A stretch of 12,338 nt of DNA. Origin: JBBRWO01 sp964388455. GTDB lineage: Bacteria > Actinomycetota > Coriobacteriia > Anaerosomatales > JAAXUF01. The notes under the pieces are model-generated. The model was not told the origin of the DNA and searched no databases. It saw nothing but the letters and a program-made list of their open reading frames with translations. The position numbers were made by a program, and so were the translations under genes. Below, one piece after another: positions 8,541-12,338 of this stretch (positions within the stretch are counted from its first letter, which is position 1; every line of letters begins with the position of its first letter). The stretch is from contig CAYMAN010000046.1 of NCBI GenBank assembly GCA_964388455.1, forward strand, positions 1-12,338, given 5' to 3'.

Positions 8541-10610
8541 TCAGCCCGCCAACGCGCTGAAGTCGGCGAATCGGCTGAACTGCGCGACAAAACGGTTGAG
8601 AAGGCGCAGACGGTTGGTCTTGAGCGCCTCGTCGGGATCCATGACCATGACCCCCGCGAAGAACGCGTCGATCGGCCCGCGCAGCCCGGCGAACGAGTCC
8701 AGCACCGCCGAGTACGCCGCCTGCTCGAACAGCTCGCCGAGAAGCGCCTCTGCCGTATCCAGCGCATCGGCCAACGCGATCTCCTCGGCGGCCATGAGCG
8801 AGCGGTCGGTGGCGGTGCCCAGATCCAGCTGCGCGAGGTTCTTGGCGCGCGTGAATGCGATCGAGAGGTCGGTCATGTCGTCGCTCGCCTCGCGGAAGCG
8901 CGTGAGCGCCTCACAGCGAGCAAGGGCGTCAGCGGGCGAGTTCGCGGCGACGGCGAGCACGGCGTCGACGGTGTCGTAGGCGTGACCACGCTCGCGCAGG
9001 ATGCCCTGCAGACGGCCGAGGAAGAACTCCTGGATCGCCGAGCCGACGGCTTCGGTATCGACCGGCAGCACACCGTCGTATCCGGCGAGCGCGGCGCCGA
9101 TGAGCTCGTCGATCGGTGCCGAGGGGCCGGCGAGGAGGATCTGCAACACGCCGATGGCCGCTCGGCGAAGCGCGAAGGGGTCCGCCGAGCCGGTCGGCGC
9201 CATGCCGGCGCAGTAGATGCCGGCGATGGTGTCGAGCTTGTCGGCGAGAGCGACGATTCGACCGGCCTGCGTCGTCGGCAGCTGGTCACCGGAGTAGCGT
9301 GGACGGTAGTGGTCGACGATGGCCCCTGCCACCTCGGGCTCCTCGCCCGACGCGGTCGCGTAGTAGCCGCCCATGACGCCCTGAAGGTCGGTGAACTCGA
9401 CGACCGCCGCAGTCACAAGATCGGCCTTCGCGAGGTGCGCGGCGCGAGTGGCGAACGCAGTGACGTCGGCAGGAGCGTCAACGAGCTTGGCGATGGTGCC
9501 GGCAAGGCGCTCGATGCGCTCCACCTTCGCACCCAGTGTGCCAAGCTTCTCCTGGAAGACGATGGTGTCGAGCCGCGCCACATACGCCTCAAGCGGACGC
9601 GCGAGGTCTTCTCGGTAGAAGAAGGCGGCGTCGGAGAGGCGCGCGCGAATGACGCGCTGGTGGCCGTCGACGATGGCTTCGGTGCGCTCCGGGTCGCCGT
9701 TGTGGGCGACGATGAAGCGGTTGGTGAGTGCGCCGTCAGCGGTCTCAACCGGGAAGTAGCGCTGGTGGCTCTCCATCGCGTTGACGAGGATCTCGCGCGG
9801 CACCTCGAGGAACTCGGCGTCGAAGGTGCCGACGGCGACCGTGGGGTACTCCACGAGGTTAACGACCTCGGCGAACGTCTTCTCGGAGATGACCGCGCGT
9901 GCGCCGAGGCCCGCAGCAGCGGACTCGATGCCCTCGCGCAGGACGCGGGCGCGCTCGGTGGCGCTCGCGATGACGCGACCTCGCTCGAGTGCGAGCGGAT
10001 AGTCGCCTGCGGTGGCCACCTCGATAGCCGCCGGCGCCAGCAACCGGTGGCCGTACGTGACGCGACCGGCGGTCAGCCCTGCGAACTCGACCGGCACGAC
10101 GTCGGCGCCGAACAGGGCGAGCAGCCAGCGGACGGGTCGCGAGAAACGCGCGTCCCCACTCCCCCAGCGCTGAGACTTGGGCCAGTCGATCGACTCGACG
10201 AGGCGCGCCAGCAGCTGCGGCAGAACCTCGCCAGCCAAGACGCCCTTGACCTCGACCGTGGCGTAGACGTACGAGCCGTTCTCATCGTCGACGACGGTGA
10301 GCTCGCCCACATCGACGCCCTTGCCACGCGCGAATCCGATGGCGGCCTTGGTCGGCGCACCCGTCTCGTCAAACGCAGCGCGCGCAGCCGGACCCTTATG
10401 AGTGTAGGTGGCGTCGTCCTGACCCTCCGAGAGGCCCGCGACAGTGATCACGAGGCGACGCGGCGAACCGGTGACGGTGACGGCGTCGTACTCGAGCCGA
10501 GCGGCGTCGAGCGCCTTGGGGACACTCAACGTGAGCTGCTCGATGGCGCCGTACAGCGGGGCGGATGGCAGCTCTTCTGTGCCGATCTCGAATACCAGAT
10601 CGCGGCTCAT
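8541..10610 (-). CDS. glyS: Glycine--tRNA ligase beta subunit
   Basis: This is the large subunit of the alpha2beta2 glycyl-tRNA synthetase. It binds tRNA-Gly and is needed with GlyQ for charging. The 689-residue length is normal. Visible family marks are FEIGTEELPSAP (7-18), the conserved MGGYYATASGEE segment near 412, VDHYRPRYSGDQLP near 431-444 in the HD-like domain, and DPFALRRAAIGVLQ near 475. The C-terminal anticodon-binding DALR-type tail includes MDPDEALKTNRLRLLNR (657-673) and RFADFSAL. The ATG at 10610 overlaps the glyQ stop as ATGA and is preceded by GAAGGGGG with 6 nt spacing. The downstream regulator gene begins 3 nt after the stop, so the three genes form one tight transcription unit. 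Confidence 0.98.
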   Translation of the reverse strand: MSRDLVFEIGTEELPSAPLYGAIEQLTLSVPKALDAARLEYDAVTVTGSPRRLVITVAGLSEGQDDATYTHKGPAARAAFDETGAPTKAAIGFARGKGVDVGELTVVDDENGSYVYATVEVKGVLAGEVLPQLLARLVESIDWPKSQRWGSGDARFSRPVRWLLALFGADVVPVEFAGLTAGRVTYGHRLLAPAAIEVATAGDYPLALERGRVIASATERARVLREGIESAAAGLGARAVISEKTFAEVVNLVEYPTVAVGTFDAEFLEVPREILVNAMESHQRYFPVETADGALTNRFIVAHNGDPERTEAIVDGHQRVIRARLSDAAFFYREDLARPLEAYVARLDTIVFQEKLGTLGAKVERIERLAGTIAKLVDAPADVTAFATRAAHLAKADLVTAAVVEFTDLQGVMGGYYATASGEEPEVAGAIVDHYRPRYSGDQLPTTQAGRIVALADKLDTIAGIYCAGMAPTGSADPFALRRAAIGVLQILLAGPSAPIDELIGAALAGYDGVLPVDTEAVGSAIQEFFLGRLQGILRERGHAYDTVDAVLAVAANSPADALARCEALTRFREASDDMTDLSIAFTRAKNLAQLDLGTATDRSLMAAEEIALADALDTAEALLGELFEQAAYSAVLDSFAGLRGPIDAFFAGVMVMDPDEALKTNRLRLLNRFVAQFSRFADFSALAG

Positions 10611-11572
10611 CGGGTGCCCCCTTCCGTCAGCGTGGCGGGTTCCGCGGCGGCCGCGTCGATCGTGACGTCACCGGTGTCGCCGGCGTCTGCGGGCTCCTCG
10701 GCAGGTGTGATCGCCTCAAGGTATGCCGCGCAGCAGGCCTTCGCGAGCGCGCGGACTCTCAGGATGTAGCCCTGGCGCTCGGTGACGCTGATGGCACCGC
10801 GCGCGTCGAGCAGGTTGAACGCGTGCGAACACTTGAGCACGTAGTCGTAAGCAGGAAGCACATAGCCGGCCTCTAGGGTGCGTTTCGACTCGGCCTCGTA
10901 GGTCGAGAACAGGCCGAGGAGCATGTCGACGTCGGCCACCTCGAAGTTGTACGCCGAGTACTGCTGCTCGTTTCGCAGGAAGACGTCGCCGTACGTGAAG
11001 GTGTGGCCGTCAGGGCCGACCGACCAGATGAGGTCGTAGACGGAGTCGACGCCCTGGATGTACATCGCGAGGCGCTCGAGGCCGTAGGTGATCTCAGCGG
11101 GAACCGGACGGCACTCGAAGCCGCCGACCTGCTGGAAGTAGGTGAACTGCGTGACCTCCATGCCGTTGAGCCAGACTTCCCAGCCCAGCCCCCAGGCGCC
11201 GAGGGTCGGCGACTCCCAGTCGTCCTCGACGAGCCGCATGTCGTGCTCCGCCGGCTCGATCCCGATGGCGCGAAGGCTGCCGAAGTACAGGTCGAGCACG
11301 TTGTCCGGGCTCGGCTTCAGGATCACCTGGAACTGGTAGTAGTGCTGGAGGCGGTTGGGGTTCTCCCCGTATCGGCCGTCCGTGGGGCGGCGCGACGGCT
11401 GGACGTACGCGGTGCGCCACGTGTCAGGGCCCAGCGCGCGCAGCGTCGTGGCGGGGTGGAACGTGCCCGCGCCGACCTCCGTGTCGTAGGGCTGGAGGAC
11501 GACGCAGCCCTGGTCGGCCCAGTAGCGCGACAGCGCCAGGATGATGTCCTGGAACGAGAGTGCGTCAGCCAT
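10607..11572 (-). CDS. glyQ: Glycine--tRNA ligase alpha subunit
   Basis: This is the catalytic subunit of the tetrameric glycyl-tRNA synthetase; it activates glycine and, with GlyS, loads tRNA-Gly. The protein has 321 residues. The N-terminus FQDIILALSRYWADQGC (7-23) and LQPYDTEVGAGTFHPATTLR (26-45) are typical. The class II motif 2 region is RRPTDGRYGENPNRLQHYYQ (61-80), and the motif 3 region is ITYGLERLAMYIQGVDSVYD (161-180). The last 34 residues or so (288-321) form an acidic, Ala/Thr/Glu-rich tail not normally present. The start is the ATG at 11572, with GAGGGG 4 nt upstream. The frame is open a further 61 codons upstream, but that stretch is unrelated to GlyQ. The 79-bp gap to the toxin gene has no T-box leader and no clear promoter; a TACCAT at 11613-11618 is a weak -10 candidate. 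Confidence 0.98.
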   Translation of the reverse strand: MADALSFQDIILALSRYWADQGCVVLQPYDTEVGAGTFHPATTLRALGPDTWRTAYVQPSRRPTDGRYGENPNRLQHYYQFQVILKPSPDNVLDLYFGSLRAIGIEPAEHDMRLVEDDWESPTLGAWGLGWEVWLNGMEVTQFTYFQQVGGFECRPVPAEITYGLERLAMYIQGVDSVYDLIWSVGPDGHTFTYGDVFLRNEQQYSAYNFEVADVDMLLGLFSTYEAESKRTLEAGYVLPAYDYVLKCSHAFNLLDARGAISVTERQGYILRVRALAKACCAAYLEAITPAEEPADAGDTGDVTIDAAAAEPATLTEGGTR

Positions 11573-11651
11573 GGTTCCCCTCGGTGCCTTCGCTCTTGGT
11601 TTCGGTGCGGATATGGTACACCAGCGGGCACTCGGACCCACCGCGGACAGG

Positions 11652-12041
11652 CTACAGCTCCACGTACGCCGTACCCCGCTTGCGAGCATGCGCATCGAAT
11701 GTGATGAGTTCGTCGCCCTCGTCGAGCGCCTGCTCGATGAGCAGGCAATCCACAAGCCCGAGCGCTCCGTCCGCGCGCATGAGCCGAAGCGCCCTGTCCG
11801 CGCGGTGCCGGTCCCATGCGAGGATGCCGGGGCCGTTCAGCGCGTCGAGCAGCGCATCCGCGGCGCCCGACCTCTTGTAGCGGTAGCTCCAGCACAAGAC
11901 CGATGCAGTCTCCACCAGAACCGCCTCGGTGATGAGCACCGGGGACCGGTCGGGATCGATTGCGGCCTCGATCAGCGCAGTGTGATGCGGCCGGTCGTCC
12001 ACGATGAGGCCAAGCAGTACGTTCGTATCAGCGATTCTCAT
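11652..12041 (-). CDS. vapC: PIN-domain ribonuclease toxin (VapC-like)
   Basis: VapC toxins are Mg-dependent PIN endoribonucleases that cut specific RNAs, often tRNA or rRNA, and are held inactive by a VapB antitoxin. This 129-residue protein has the acidic PIN set: D5 in MRIADTNVLL, E44 in ITEAVLVETASVL, D98 in LGLVDCLLIEQA, and D116 in DELITFDAHARK near the C-terminus. The length is normal for a single-domain VapC. The ATG at 12041 lies inside the end of the antitoxin gene (14-nt overlap) and has GGAGG 6 nt upstream, the standard coupled arrangement. The RNA target cannot be read from sequence. The catalytic residues look intact, so it is probably functional. Confidence 0.9.
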   Translation of the reverse strand: MRIADTNVLLGLIVDDRPHHTALIEAAIDPDRSPVLITEAVLVETASVLCWSYRYKRSGAADALLDALNGPGILAWDRHRADRALRLMRADGALGLVDCLLIEQALDEGDELITFDAHARKRGTAYVEL

Positions 12042-12338
12042 CGTCGTCCTCCGGGACGGCTCCGCGGTGCCGTTCGAACTTCACCACGTACCCCGGACCG
12101 ACCGGTGGGGTCGCGAAGGTGGTGCGATAGTAGTCCGCGAGGGCCTCCTCGTCCGTGGCGAACCGGGCAGGACCGGAGGGGTGCTTCTTGCGCAGCGCCT
12201 CGAAGTACTCGTGGACGCTTGGCTCCTTGCGGACCGCCACGTACTCCCTCTGCGGCTCCAGCACGATCCAGTCGCCGGTCTCCAGCCCGTACAGCGCCCG
12301 GACCTCGGCAGGTATCGTGACCTGCCCTTTGCTGGTGA
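12028..12338 (-). CDS. vapB: AbrB/SpoVT-type antitoxin (VapB-like), 5' end missing
   Basis: This is the presumed antitoxin and autorepressor for the adjacent PIN toxin. About 103 codons are visible. The N-terminal swapped-hairpin DNA-binding domain is recognisable from TSKGQVTIPAEVRALYGLE, followed by TGDWIVLEPQREYVAV. The rest (EYFEALRKKHPSG, then EEALADYYRTTF) is a mostly helical, charged tail ending in PEDDDENR, which would be the toxin-binding part. The reading frame is open to the window edge. In this family only a few residues normally precede the TSKGQVTIP motif, so the start probably lies just outside. A GTG at 12264 would drop the DNA-binding domain and is not believable. The TGA at 12028 lies inside vapC. 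Confidence 0.85.
   Translation of the reverse strand, partial: TSKGQVTIPAEVRALYGLETGDWIVLEPQREYVAVRKEPSVHEYFEALRKKHPSGPARFATDEEALADYYRTTFATPPVGPGYVVKFERHRGAVPEDDDENR
12048..12052 (-). promoter_or_regulatory. Ribosome binding site for the toxin inside the antitoxin gene
   Basis: GGAGG on the minus strand, 6 nt before the vapC ATG and within the last codons of the antitoxin gene. It lets toxin translation follow antitoxin translation. Confidence 0.7.

Noticed and set aside
8511..10769. Very long open frame (752 codons) on the plus strand across all of glyS
   Set aside because: It mirrors glyS in antisense. Its translation is rich in R, G, D, V and L without domain motifs, as expected for the reverse strand of GC-rich coding DNA. 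GlyS on the other strand has clear family motifs throughout.
11573..11651. Possible T-box or other riboswitch upstream of glyQ
   Set aside because: Only 79 bp are available, with no T-box sequence or stable hairpin visible; a T-box leader needs far more room.
11573..11755. 61-codon N-terminal extension of glyQ reaching into vapC
   Set aside because: The extension has no GlyQ similarity; MADALSFQDI with its own ribosome binding site is the standard beginning.

Overview
The window is GC-rich chromosomal DNA from a bacterium, with every supported gene on the minus strand, so transcription runs from position 12338 towards 1. The best inference is a high-GC actinobacterium of the Coriobacteriia type. 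The signs are a primary sigma factor with a long Lys/Ala/Pro-rich N-terminus, a two-subunit glycyl-tRNA synthetase (most other actinobacteria have a one-chain enzyme), a bacterial pyruvate phosphate dikinase next to its regulator, and several GTG/TTG starts. A high-GC Firmicutes relative cannot be excluded from sequence alone.

Layout in transcription order. (1) 12338-11652: a toxin-antitoxin pair, an AbrB/SpoVT-type antitoxin cut by the window edge and a PIN-domain VapC-like toxin overlapping it by 14 nt. (2) 11572-7713: glyQ and glyS (ATGA overlap) for glycine-tRNA charging, followed 3 nt later by the DUF299 regulator of pyruvate phosphate dikinase. (3) A 105-bp gap with a perfect 12-bp hairpin, then ppdK (7607-4869), starting at TTG behind a strong ribosome binding site. 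(4) A second strong hairpin, then a small uncharacterised membrane protein gene that overlaps dgt by 4 nt, a 97-bp gap, dnaG, and 22 nt later rpoD, which runs off the window before its region 4.

The genes join several housekeeping jobs: glycine charging, pyruvate/PEP interconversion and its phospho-control, dNTP hydrolysis, replication priming and primary sigma factor. The dnaG-rpoD pair is the classic macromolecular-synthesis operon core. The glyQS - DUF299 - dnaG - sigA order recalls Bacillus, with ppdK and dgt inserted.

I see no novel system here. Points worth a second look are the toxin-antitoxin pair at the head of the cluster, the two intergenic hairpins without T-tracts, the unknown membrane protein coupled to dgt, and the low-complexity tails on RpoD and GlyQ. 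I found no RNA genes, CRISPR arrays, insertion sequences or origins, and no gene-free stretch longer than about 105 bp.
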